DNA from: Apostichopus parvimensis
Taxonomy: Eukaryota > Echinodermata > Holothuroidea > Aspidochirotida > Stichopodidae
Length of the DNA stretch: 64,000 bases
Direction: 5' to 3'
Assembly: GCA_000934455.1 (NCBI GenBank)
Contig: KN887718.1
Coordinates: 15,102 to 79,101 of the forward strand
Position numbers and translations under genes: made by a program. Under the pieces are notes generated by a model that was not told the origin of the DNA, searched no databases, and saw only the letters and a list, made by a program, of their open reading frames with translations. Shown here in pieces: positions 22,691-33,283 of the stretch. How positions within the stretch are numbered: the first letter of the stretch is position 1; each line of letters begins with the position of its first letter.

Positions 22691-25004
22691 GGGTACCGCG
22701 CTGATTACGGCGAACGCTAAACCTTGTTTCAAGCTTTCGTTAAGTTTGATTTTCGCCCAAATTCACATATCATAGAATTAATGTCTTCGTGAAGCCCTTA
22801 AAGTATTAAGGATTTCTTGTTTCCCTTTGTAAGGAACAAACTACAAGTCAAAAATATGACCTATTCAACTGTGAAAAAGTGGATGTATTTTCAGCTTTGT
22901 TCACATTTTTTGGCTACATGTTTAAGGGATAGACAACCCCAAATGGATTGACCCTGGCGGCTATAGGTACTATGAGCGTTTGTATACTTTATTCAGATAA
23001 TATCAACTTGCTACCGCGCAATCAGCTGTCTGTTTGACCAAATGTATGTGAAGTTAACAGTTCCATTTAATTTACATTACGGACAGTTTTTTGACCGTGG
23101 TAAATGTACCCCCCTCCCCTATCTTGTATTGTCCAACACAATAACAATAACATCCTTTAAGCTGATTGATACGGTCATCGGAAAGTTCAGCAGATATCGC
23201 AGTGGGCTGCCAATCCTAGTCAAACAATTATGGGACATATTAGATTTGATTAGTTGATCTTAATAGATAATTTTCATACGTATGCAGCAGGACAATGACT
23301 TGGGTACTTAATTGGATAAACGTGGTATGCCTTTTTAGTGATTAACAAGATTTATTACTTACATTGAATGAAGCATTTAGTTTGTCTGGTACAGTAAGTA
23401 AATTGTAGGAATTGATCTGATCATAATAAATTAAATAAAGCAATTGGGAATAGTTTTAAAGCGAGAAGGAGCGACACAGGTTTTGATTCTGCTTGAACTT
23501 TTTTGTACTGTTGGTATTCGTAGGAAAGGGACAGCCTGTTGCTCCCCCGCTCATGACCACTTTTGTTACTGTTTGTATTAGCGTTAGTTAATATATCTGA
23601 GTTGCCTTATATTAATATCAAGCTGAAAACAGATAGTCCAATGAGTGGAAGTTCAATTTTATACTACTATTGTTTTCTGAAGAAATTGTTTAGCCTTGAA
23701 CAAGACGAATTTTTCTGTAACATATATTGACGGAAATACTGTAATTCACAGTTGTTCAAAAGAGGATAATAGTTTTATTCATCCATTTTATTGCCAAAAT
23801 TCCAGTCTGGACATTGATGTGTTAAAATAATCCTATTGTTACATAAGTGATGTGACAACGATAAAACCTCATCAAGTGTATTTAATACCGGTTTATGCTT
23901 CATAAGACATTTTAATGTTTGAATTGCCAACGAGACTGAATAGATTAAACTAGCACTAGGCAGCATTGATGCAACAGCGGTTATAATATAAGTTTCATCA
24001 TCGACTGAACTCTTTATTTTGTAGCATATTTACTTAACATTTAATGGTAGCGTTAATACTTTTTATACTAATAAAATCATATAATTTTACATCTAGAACA
24101 TGTTAGCTTAATATTACGCAATAAACCATATAATTCGTCTCACGTGTAGTTATGAGGGTTTAACATGTTTGTTTAACGTTAGAACAATTTCTCTTCAAGT
24201 CTTAAATATTTTTAAGCTCAAAATGTCATCCTCATCAGGAAGTTCAGGACATCAATTTTTTCTTGATTATGGATCTGTTTGTTTGAACTAAGTATCATAA
24301 TACAATACTTATCGCGATATCACTCGAGCGTGTTCTGTGATACATAACTTAATTTGACCTCACATGACCTTTGTTTATTCCATGTTGTCAACATTATTCG
24401 CAAGCAACATCAACTTAAAGAAATGAAAGAAAAACTTCATTTTACAAAGGACCTGATTTCGTTTACATTTTTGGCCAAAGTTTTTCATGATGTTGCGTTT
24501 TACAAATAGTCGACGGATTGAAGGGCTCCAAACAAAATGCTTGCATAAAACTCAGAGTAATGTAACTGACATAAAACAACACATTAATATTGTTGGGATC
24601 ATGAAGTAGTTCTATATTTTACTAGACAGTAAATTATTCGCTGTGTATGTGTATTAATAAAGCAATGTTTTCAACAACATTGTATTAACATACCATGACC
24701 AGTAAATTGCCTTCATCGGATACTGAATTAAAGGAAACATTCACAAAAGTATAAACTTTCCATTGAAACACTGCATTGGTTTGCAAGTTTTCGCTAATCT
24801 TATAGGTGTTTGCTAAGCTAATGTCTTTATGCGGTCAATATTGTGGTTTTCAAGAACACTGACCAGAAGAGCAACAGAACTTCTTCATTCGAAGGCAATA
24901 GTTCATAAATCTCCACCCCGCCCCTCCACAACACATGAGTGAAGACATATGTATATTCACAGCAATTCCGAAAGTTCAACATTATCAAATCGTGTCAGTC
25001 CAAG

Positions 25005-25275
25005 GTATCTCTTGTGTAAATAAAGATTCATATAAATCAGATAAAAGTTCTAGTGGTGTGATAAAATATATATTTTTTATTGATATTAGTTATAGTACAT
25101 GTATACTCAGTTGTCGCGTATTAGCTTCATGCGGACGGTTAAGGTTTCTCCTGTTGTGCATATATAGTACCACTTGTATTTCCCGTAGTTTTAGACATTT
25201 GGTTAATAAGCATCTTTTGGTTAAATTAAGACAATTGCGCATCATCTAATATCAAGTTAGTTAATATCACCCAAA
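25005..25275 (+). promoter_or_regulatory. Strongly conserved block upstream of NACHT gene A (candidate promoter or 5' UTR)
   Basis: This block and its counterpart at 60208-60485 show visibly fewer differences than the flanking 2 kb of the duplicated region, although the reading frame is not kept. It contains a TATA-like atatatag at about 25161 (atacatag in B) and lies about 220 bp upstream of the first coding exon's acceptor. A 5' UTR exon or core promoter here would explain the conservation. No transcription start was identified. Confidence 0.3.
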
Positions 25276-25485
25276 AATCGTGTTGACGCAGAAACGAAAC
25301 GTTCCCGTTATTATCAAATTACGTAATGTGCAGATTGAATTCTCCGCTTGTCAAACTGTATATCTAGCATTTCTGTATGTCACAGGGAGACGTGCTTTGC
25401 AAATGGAACGAATAAAATAGAACACTTCAATCAAGGTTTCAGATAGATTATCTATATGGTAACACAAATGTATCTTTTCACACAG

Positions 25486-25704
25486 TTCGGTGATGACATT
25501 TCATGAGAATGGAAAACCTTAGGTCAAAGCTTGAAACGTTAGAAGTGGATCCCTCGGGTGAACAAGCGAGTGGATATGAAGAACCGTCACTATCATCATC
25601 TGATCAAGCTGCTCAAGATTCTGTGGCGTCATCGCATTCAACTGAAAGACCCTCGTTTGTCGTTAGAGCTGATAATGAGACGTCAACAGTTACAGGAGAG
25701 CAAG
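25486..25704 (+). CDS. NACHT gene A, first coding exon (5' UTR end, ATG at 25503)
   Basis: The exon starts after a good acceptor (ttttcacacag), so a non-coding exon probably lies upstream. In the coding frame a TGA sits 9 nt before the ATG at 25503 in both copies, which supports that ATG as the start. The 67 encoded residues are a short predicted helix (ENLRSKLETLEV) followed by Ser/Glu/Gln-rich sequence (SSSDQAAQDSVASSHSTE) ending TVTGEQ. No DEATH, CARD or PYD fold is visible, nor a signal peptide. The exon ends in phase 1 at a GT donor (caag/gtttgt) and joins the NACHT exon as an Asp codon. Confidence 0.7.
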
Positions 25705-26332
25705 GTTTGTTTCATGTATTGTTGCACTATATTAACCATGTCCTGTTATTTGAGAATTACTGTAATTTCTTTGTTATAAATTATTGTTATGTGATCGACT
25801 TTGTTTTTATTCAGCATTGTTTCTTAAATTCTTCCACAACATAAACGACAATAAATTGTATAACCCTTGATAGCGCCTTCCCAAAGGAATGAAACATAAA
25901 CTAAATCAGAATTGAATACTATATAAAAGGGGAATTAACAGATATTCTTCTGAATGATATGATTAATTTCTCGTTGTCACTGAACTCTCAGTTCAGTATA
26001 TACTCGACAACTATACAATCTCCAAATATTCCGAAGTTTGCATGATTGTAAACATCTAGGTTAACTACACAGGCAATATTTAATTGGAAGAGTTGTATTT
26101 TGCTACTTGAACATGCTCTAGTAAGCACAACAGTTTCATGTCTGGTTGCACTTCTAAGAAAGAGTTACGTTTTCCACTTTCACGATAGACTTGCATTAGT
26201 ATTTGGATCAAGCCTCATACCTAGAACTTAACACATGTCTTATTTGTATATTTATTTCTGCGAGCAAGTACATGCATTACGTCATTAGAAATACGTTTCC
26301 TCCGTAAATTCGACTTTTATATTTCTTCACAG

Positions 26333-27840
26333 ACAAAAAGTCTATTTTAGTAAATGCCTTGAAAAGGCGATATAGAACACAATACGACGCTATCCAACCG
26401 ATACCGTACATTAAGGAGAGACTATATTGTGTAGATAAGGTATTTGTAGAAGGAGGTACAGAGTTCTATTCTGTTAGGAGAACAGCAGGTGAATGGGTAC
26501 GTGTGAATTCTTACAGAGATATCTTCACAGACTCCCGAATTAAATCCACGCGTCGTATCATAGAAGCAGAGGCCGGCTATGGCAAGTCAACTGTAACCCT
26601 GCAGCTTGCATATGATTGGTTCAACGGTGTAGAAAGTTCACCTCTGAAAGACGTAGAAATTTTGGTTCTTCTCCGGTTAAGGCAGCTTGGAAATATCAAA
26701 TCAATCTACAAAGCAATCACATTTTTCTTGGTACCAGACGAACCGCGAATCAAATCCAGGGATATTAAAAATATCATTGAAAGTTGTTCTTCTGTTGAGG
26801 TACTTCTGGACGGATATGACGAGTATCCTGATAAGGACAAACGTACAGGAAGTGACGTAGACCGAATTATTACAAGTGATCTGTTTGAGGATTTTGACGT
26901 ATCCTTAACAACCAGATATCTTCCAAAGGACTATGACAGATACAATACTAAGCGAGTAAGATTAGTTGGATTTGACGAGAAAGCACGTGATCAGTACATT
27001 CGTAAGGCTGTTGCTGGAGATAACGAAGAGGTTGTTGAGGAAATTAAGCGCGCTTTGAAAGCTAACCCGATACTAGACGACTTATGTCAGGTTCCTATCT
27101 TCTTTGTTATGTTTGCTCACATGACTCACGAAAAGGAATATTTTCAAACATTCCAGTCGGTTACAGAATTATTTCGCCACATGATACAGTGTTTCCATGA
27201 TCACATGAGAAAGAAATCCCTGGACAAGAACACAAAGAAGCACATGAGTGAGTATGAAATTGAGTACACTGAACTGAGTAATGTAGCGTTTGAGGGCCTC
27301 AGTAACGAAAATCAACAACTTTCATGGGGTAGGGAAGAACTCGGTGAACGACTTGGTCAAGGGTTTTATGATCACTATATTTTAGTTGGTATCTTGGTAG
27401 AAGAAGAAGTAGCTGACGTTACAAATGAAGTAAGTGTAGCTAAACACATACAGACGAAGACCGAAACAAGGTTCTATCACAAGCTGTTCTGTGAATATTA
27501 TGCATCTTTTGCATTAGTAGTTAAGGTTGCTGCTGCTAGAAATGCAACTGAGGTAAAGAAAATTCTTGATAAAATAGATCCATTTGATCTTCAATACCTC
27601 TATCGATTCAGCTGTGGGATTGACGCTAGAGTTGGGAGCAAGATAATACAATACTTGAAGGGAAGAAAAGACTGCGATAAGTTTGCCATACTCTGCATCC
27701 TGGAACAAGCTGGAGAGATAGATGTCATAGAGAAAAGTGTCATAGAGATCTGCTCGAAGATGTTGATGCTATACAATGGGGAAAACAAGCTGCTTCAAAG
27801 ATCTTCTATTCAGCTCTTGGATATTGCGTCTAAATGTGAT
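26333..27840 (+). CDS. NACHT gene A, large NACHT ATPase exon (NLR-like)
   Basis: A single 1508-nt exon with acceptor atttcttcacag and donor gtaagt (phase 1 to phase 0), about 503 residues. It begins DKKSILVNALKRRYRTQ, then the NLR pre-NACHT word DKVFVEGG. Walker A is EAGYGKST, about 80 residues into the exon. Walker B with the NACHT-type acidic pair is LLDGYDEY, about 75 residues further on. A sensor-like SLTTRYLP and a winged-helix-like LDDLCQVPIFFVMF follow. The remainder is helical (FYHKLFCEYYASF, IQLLDIASKCD). Such proteins are cytosolic STAND ATPases that oligomerise on sensing a ligand, usually in innate immunity. The intact motifs suggest a functional ATPase. The small downstream exons add LRR-like modules. 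TTG at 26359 is not a start; the frame is open to the acceptor. Confidence 0.92.
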
Positions 27841-28054
27841 GTAAGTAAGACTTTCTCTGTGTATACATTTCATTAATTACACAATAAACTGCTGCTTCAT
27901 TGGAAATGAGGTCGATACCGATGTGTGGGTTTGAACTGCTTTGATAGCTCATTTTAATGATTGCGTAAAACTCATTGACAGTAAAACCATCACACACCTT
28001 TACTTTTTTAGTCACATTTTATGTAATGACTTGAATGCCTAGCGTAATGAAATT

Positions 28055-28274
28055 AATTTGGGCGAGGCACTTTATCTCCATTGCCTCTCTTCACCCAGGT
28101 GTATACATGGGGACCTGTGAGTTAAACTGTCAGCTGGGCGCTGTTTAGCTGCTGCCATGTGGAGGGATTGTCTCTATATGTTTGACAGGTTATCGTTGAC
28201 TGGGGTAATATTTTAAAGCGCTTCGAACCTTTGGGAAAGGCGCTATATAAAATATAAAATTATTATTATTATTC
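28055..28274 (+). mobile_element. SINE with (TTA)n tail, in the intron after the NACHT exon
   Basis: The element runs from about gggcgaggcactttatctcc through a cacccaggtgtatacatggg body to the tail aaaggcgctatataaaa and an (ATT)n run ending at 28274. This body and tail are typical of a SINE family common in marine invertebrates. The homologous place in copy B (after gaatgcctagcg, 63700) lacks it, so it is younger than the A/B duplication. Confidence 0.7.
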
Positions 28275-29935
28275 TTAAATGTTGTTAAACTGATCGATAT
28301 TATAGCAACATTTCCATTTAGGCCTTTTACCAAAACAACAATTCTGATGGAGAGAGGAAGCACTCTCCTAATACCTTCCTAGAACGGATATATGTCACAT
28401 CCCCCCACTCCCCCCACTAGGATATGAAATCGATACAGAGGTAGAGCTGGAGCGCAACTACGTTTTTACAAAATTAATTAAACCAATAATATGTACGACA
28501 TAAAATGTTAGCCTCCAGTACCAAAAAGTTAATTACGCCACTAGGTTATAGATCCAATTATCGTTTCATGAAAAGTACTTAATAATGACGTTATTAAAAC
28601 ATTAATCTTTGACACTTAAAATTCTTTAATGTGATATTTCATTCATACTTTTCAGTTATCGTACAACATATATTTAAAAGTTGGTTATTTGCACACCAAT
28701 CTTCAAAAAGCAAGACATTGTTTGTTTGTTGCTGAGGCAACGCTTAGTATTTATAGCTGGATATGTACTTAAAGATATGCTGAGCCCACACCAAAATTAC
28801 CCAACATCTGTATATGATGTGTCTGTGAAGGTGGCCAAAGAATAAACTTTAATCATTTATGTGGTAACATACAATTGCCTTAGAACTTTCTTTCCACAAC
28901 CATTTAGGTTATATATCAACTCTCTATGAATAGAAGCCAACATGGATATCAATGTTATATTTTTTTAACTCCCTCCAAACCAAAGTTATATTTTATATCC
29001 AAAACAATTAACTTTAGTATTTGCATATACTTTAGTATACTGGTAAACGGTGTAAAACATGAACGTTTCAATAGTATAAATGATGGTGTGCCTTCTTATG
29101 GTTCCACTTAACAGTGATTGTCGAATTCATGAACGTTGCGCACTCGGAAGTAACTTAAAACAGATATGTTATGGTCTCAAATAATAATCAGAAGCGAAAA
29201 CAAATAATTCAGTACATACCAACCATTCGACCTTTTTCATCATTTGAGCGCCATTTGGTACATTGGCTGAGAGTTCATAGCAACAACAACTCATGGATAT
29301 AAAAGTTGGAAAATAATGTACGCGTCTACTCTAAATTCCATGGAAAAATTATTTACCGACAATTGATTTTTTTATTCCCGCTACACTGTTGCGACCAAAG
29401 GGCGGCCGGATCCAGCCTTACACTGAAGAGGGGGGGGGGGGCAGTTGATCAAGGGAGCGCCAACAAATAAAACGCGATTGTGCATTAATCTCAGAACAGA
29501 TGTTGGGTATAAGGGGTACACTGAGGGACATGTGTGGGCCTTTAGGGCCATAGCCTGGGTAGAATATTAAAAAAGGAGGGGGCGGTTGAGGAACATCTAG
29601 ACATTATGTATCGTCAAGATGTTACAAAGCGATGCTTTGCTGTGCGTATATGACAAGGCCTTTATCAAATTTTCAGTAGTTGGGCCATTTCGCAAAAGGA
29701 ACCACAATGACACTATTTAGCGTAGCAAGAAAAGTTTTGTCAAAAATGCCTCCCAGATTGCCGGGAAATGGCACTTCCCAGGCCCTGAAAGTTGCATCAA
29801 TACATTCTTTATTTTAAGATCTCATGTGTTAGAAATTACACTTCAAAAAAAAATTAGAAGAAGAACAAAATCGGTAGGGGAAAAAAGATTCTACGTTAAA
29901 CATGTCAGTGAAATAACACATACTGTCCAGGCGTT
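28275..29935. other. Intron A, mostly featureless, with a G12 run at about 29431
   Basis: The first about 130 bp again match copy B (ccttttaccaaaacaac, gaggaag-cactc). After that no partner lies within the window. A run of about a dozen Gs occurs at 29431-29442 (gaagagg... context) and C-runs at 28398-28420. No exon or RNA gene is supported. Confidence 0.5.
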
Positions 29936-29938
29936 TAC

Positions 29939-30055
29939 GTTAAAATAGACCTATTTGTATTTAGGAAGTTGAAATTTCATGGACAGCAGCCCCCCCGTTA
30001 AAATAGACCTATTTGTATTTAGGAAGTTGAAATTTCTTGGACAGCAGCCCCTCCC
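29939..30055 (+). repeat. 58-bp unit duplicated in tandem, nearly identical
   Basis: The unit starting gttaaaatagacctatttg at 29939 repeats at 29997 with a single substitution (tttcatgg to tttcttgg) and a small change in the terminal C-run. Such near-identity means a recent slippage or template-switch event. It abuts a scrap, cacgtccctggcc, resembling the repeat at 21540 in the other orientation. Confidence 0.9.
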
Positions 30056-30477
30056 CCTGACCCTACATGACACGTCCCTGGCCTTAGAATAAAGCCACTG
30101 GAAGCTGAGAAGGATGTTATGTTTAGAACGCTTCATGGCAAAAAAAGGAAGTTATAGTATGGAATTAAAATACAAGGAGAAGACTCACTCTGACCCTGTC
30201 AAATGTTATCAGGGTTCCAGCACCATACATTACGACTGCCTCTGGGCAAAAACCATGTTTTAGAGAACAGTAAAGTAGCCTTCTAACTGGATGAGAAAAC
30301 TTAGTCTAGGCCTAACAAAGTACTCCTTCAAACATACATAAGAAGCACTATACTCAACAACACAACCACAGTGATATTTTTACATTATCTTTTGGTATGG
30401 ACTAAGTTAGTCTACGTTTACTGTATAACATCCAAGTGATGCATATACCCACGTAGCTGTAACTCAGTAGTTCTACG

Positions 30478-30943
30478 CAGGGTTGCAATTTTTTCGTGGC
30501 ACAACAGGTCAAATAAAGATATTTTGCCAAGTGGAGGAGGGCACCGTAGTCTACGGGTGGAGGGGTAAGGAAACGGACTATCCGTGCAGCAGCCTAGCTA
30601 CGGGCCTGGGTGACTCCGTACAGTCGGATATACTTCTTACGTGCATTAAACATGGCCATAATACCGTGAAGTTAGACAGACATAGGATAGACACATATAC
30701 CATTACGAATGAATGTTGAGGCTGCATTGTAATTACAAGTGATAAACGACATATGGGTGTGAATCTGTTTTCAAATATATAGGGCCAGGAGGTAAAAAGT
30801 GAGGCGGTCGGTGGTAAGTATATGATAACATTTTAAAACTGTTGTTTCACCGGCGCTTCGAGATTTTACCGGTCAAGGCAATTGAAAATAACCATATGCC
30901 AAATTCGCATTTTGGCTGGTAAACGGTTAAACTGGCAACCCTG
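30478..30943. mobile_element. hAT-like MITE, about 466 bp, with 8-bp target site duplication
   Basis: The ends are inverted repeats: CAGGGTTGCA at 30478 and its complement TGGCAACCCTG (to 30943), matching over the first nine bases. Immediately outside are gttctacg (30470-30477) and tttctacg (30944-30951), an 8-bp direct repeat with one mismatch. An 8-bp duplication with CAGGG ends is the signature of hAT elements. No transposase frame is inside, so it is non-autonomous. It sits in an intron of NACHT gene A. Confidence 0.8.
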
Positions 30944-30951
30944 TTTCTACG

Positions 30952-32716
30952 TTCAGTTATATAATACCTTCATCGTTTACACTTACACAAAAGCACGCAA
31001 TCATGCATTGTACGGACAACGAAAGTTCTTGATGGGGTGAGGGATGGGGGGGGGGGTGCTTTTTGAGACCCAACCAAAGAGCTTTGCGACCAATTCCTTT
31101 CGGCTCAAACTGTTGTTTGAGAAGACTCAATACATTACATATATGGCACATGTTGGAAATTACCTTCTCAATGCAATAGCGAAGCAGTAGATAAGGGAAT
31201 CTTTGCGTAAGTTTTTTCCCGCTTAAAATGTCAGTACCCGTCATAAATGTATGGAGACAATAACATGAAAATGGCTCTCGCTCCTCGTATCGCTGTTTAC
31301 ATCTTACATAGGCTATGGAATGATTACATTTCCCTGCCATCGGGTTGCTTTGTTGTCAACAGCTCAAAATACACCTAACCTCACCGCCTTTAAATGTTTC
31401 TGTATTTGTTTGGATAAATCAAATTGATTGATGCCATTCCTCCATTTAATCCTTTCCTGCCCCTCCACCTCGGCCTAGACACACACACGCAAACTGTCAA
31501 ACATTATACTTATTATGTCTTTCATTACAATAGCGGTTCAAGTACTTGGGTGAAGATTAACGTGACAAGGTGCATAGTGCGTGAAGTAAATACCATACAT
31601 TTACTGTTTCTCAATGAGTGATCTACACCAAGGCCTTATAGTTTGAATAATAATTTTTACATTTATTATTCAAGTTTTCTCACTGCTTCAGGTTGTACCA
31701 AAGAAAAAATAACTTTACTAAAATACATCGTCGTACTAACAAGATACGCTGAGTAGCAATTTTCATGATATGACGTCAATAAGTTGAAAAAACCTGGTCG
31801 ATTTGACATTAATGTAGAATGGCGTCAAGATAACAGAGGGCGCGATTCAATATCAATGATGGACTGTCCAATATGGTTGAATACTGTAATAACAGCTAAT
31901 AGCAACTAATATCGAGATAATTTTTGTTAACATCCATATAGCAAGGACGAGACAACGCCAATATTTCAGGAACAATAATCACTATTTCAGAGGCGGGGGC
32001 AAAGGCAAGGGGGGTGGATTCCCCTCCTTGCGACCTGAACAGGGGACATTGAACCATTGCTACCAGAGAAACTTCCTCTTTTTGCAACTTGACAAAAAAT
32101 ATTAATTACCTTGCCTTCATAGGGTTACTTATATAGACCTGATTTATAGTCTAAATATGCCACGGTGGTGCACTATTTACCTCATAACCAAACCACCTCT
32201 TGGATTTCATATTTCGCATCCCTTTTAAATATACATTATTTGACACTCCCTTTACTACATATCCCGGTTAACAATCATTAACACGCTCTTAACGGTCCGA
32301 CTTGAGTCTTGAAGAGTCCATCACCCTCCTTAAATTAGAGTACCTTGGCGTAAGTATGCACAGCCCTGGACAGAGGAAGCAGTCAAAAACGTGTTTTTAA
32401 AATTGTGGAAATTTTTCTTTTTAGTCAATATCTTACATGTTGGTAGTTACTGCAAAATAGATATTCGATAGACATACTTATTGTTTGAACTAAATTAAAC
32501 TGAGATAATTATATAATGAGCAATCAATTCAAGGATGTATCTTCAAATTGATTCATTAACCTTAAGTTCAATGTTAATTTATGTTCATCAATTAATTTAT
32601 GTTCTTCAATTAACATTTACAATAAAATCATAGTTATTTGATGCACATATCTTATGTCAACTCGGCTTTATTAATTGCTTGTGTAATTGATTCATCTTTC
32701 TTTTGTCTTCTCGCAG
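30952..32716. other. Intron A, featureless, G-run at about 31047-31058
   Basis: No exon, RNA gene or repeat family is recognised. The ORF of 127 codons at 30957-31340 (minus) contains the G/C-run and has no domain or splice context, so it is not called. A purine-rich run gatggggggggggg lies near 31045. Confidence 0.4.
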
Positions 32717-32922
32717 ATCCCGATTGTTCATCTTTATCTGAATAGATCTTTCAGTAAAGCTGATAAGGACAACATAGTCCTCCGTTCTGGTCTTTCTTTG
32801 AGAAATCTTTCAACAGTAGTCAAAATAAAGATACATACAGAGAAAGGAAGAGAATTAACAGAGGAAGATGTTATAGGTTTATTACTCTATGCAGAACAAT
32901 CAAAGGATTTACGTGAAGTCTG
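32717..32922 (+). CDS. NACHT gene A, LRR-like exon, module 1
   Basis: A 206-nt exon with acceptor cttctcgcag and donor gtaggt, phase 0 to 2. It encodes IPIVHLYLNRSFSKAD, LRSGLSL, IKIHTEKGRELTEEDV and LLLYAEQSKDLREV. The pattern of hydrophobic strand, ELTEEDV helix and a new L-x-x-V strand resembles one ribonuclease-inhibitor-type LRR unit. The exon at 42609 has exactly the same length and phase and a clearly homologous protein, so this is half of a duplicated module. Such regions usually sense ligand or hold the NACHT inactive. Confidence 0.8.
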
Positions 32923-33206
32923 GTAGGTATTAATAAGTGTTAGATACATGGTCTATCTACATTGTGGTTATAAGAGATCTTTGACCTGGTACACGGATGA
33001 CCGAATCGACATGGTGGTGCTATAATTAAACAGGCTGGATTATGGAAGCTATTCCGTCCCACTCGGCTCCATTCACATTCACTCAAAACACTTAACATGT
33101 CGTCGGAACACAGGTCTAACTTTGCTGTAGGAGAATGATTGATTACATGAAAACCAAATCTCTATGAAAGGAAAATTAACTATAAATTTCTTCCATTTCC
33201 TTTCAG

Positions 33207-33283
33207 GTTTCGCAACTGTCCACAACCAGAATCAATCCATCCAAATTCTATTCCAATCAGATTAAAGACATCAAATCTTAAGG
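33207..33283 (+). CDS. NACHT gene A, small exon continuing module 1
   Basis: A 77-nt exon with acceptor catttcctttcag and donor gtaatt, phase 2 to 1. Joined to the previous exon it completes a Trp codon and reads FRNCPQPESIHPNSIPIRL then KTSNLK. The strand-loop pattern W-F-R-N-C fits the end of an LRR-like unit. The exon at 42955 is a weaker counterpart (FRYNYKAPNQISSVN then SGNLN). Confidence 0.65.

Larger units (their letters stand above)
22700..28035 (+). repeat. Duplicated block A, NACHT 5' region and exons (pairs with 58015-63720)
   Basis: From about 22740 (gattttcgcccaaattca) to about 28035 (gacttgaatgcctagcg) the sequence matches 58110-63705 almost continuously, including introns. The introns differ by several indels: about 190 bp extra in A near 23540-23740, about 100 bp extra in A near 24480-24590, and about 400 bp extra in B after 63232. 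The SINE at 28060 lies just beyond the last shared word, so it was probably inserted in A after the duplication. Confidence 0.9.

Noticed and set aside
24935-25249. 104-codon open frame upstream of NACHT gene A, with a partner at 60146-60331
   Set aside because: The frame is not preserved: indels shift it between copies near the hydrophobic part. The conservation is better explained as regulatory or UTR.
30957-31340. 127-codon minus-strand frame
   Set aside because: It crosses a G/C-run, has no recognisable domain and lies in an intron of NACHT gene A.
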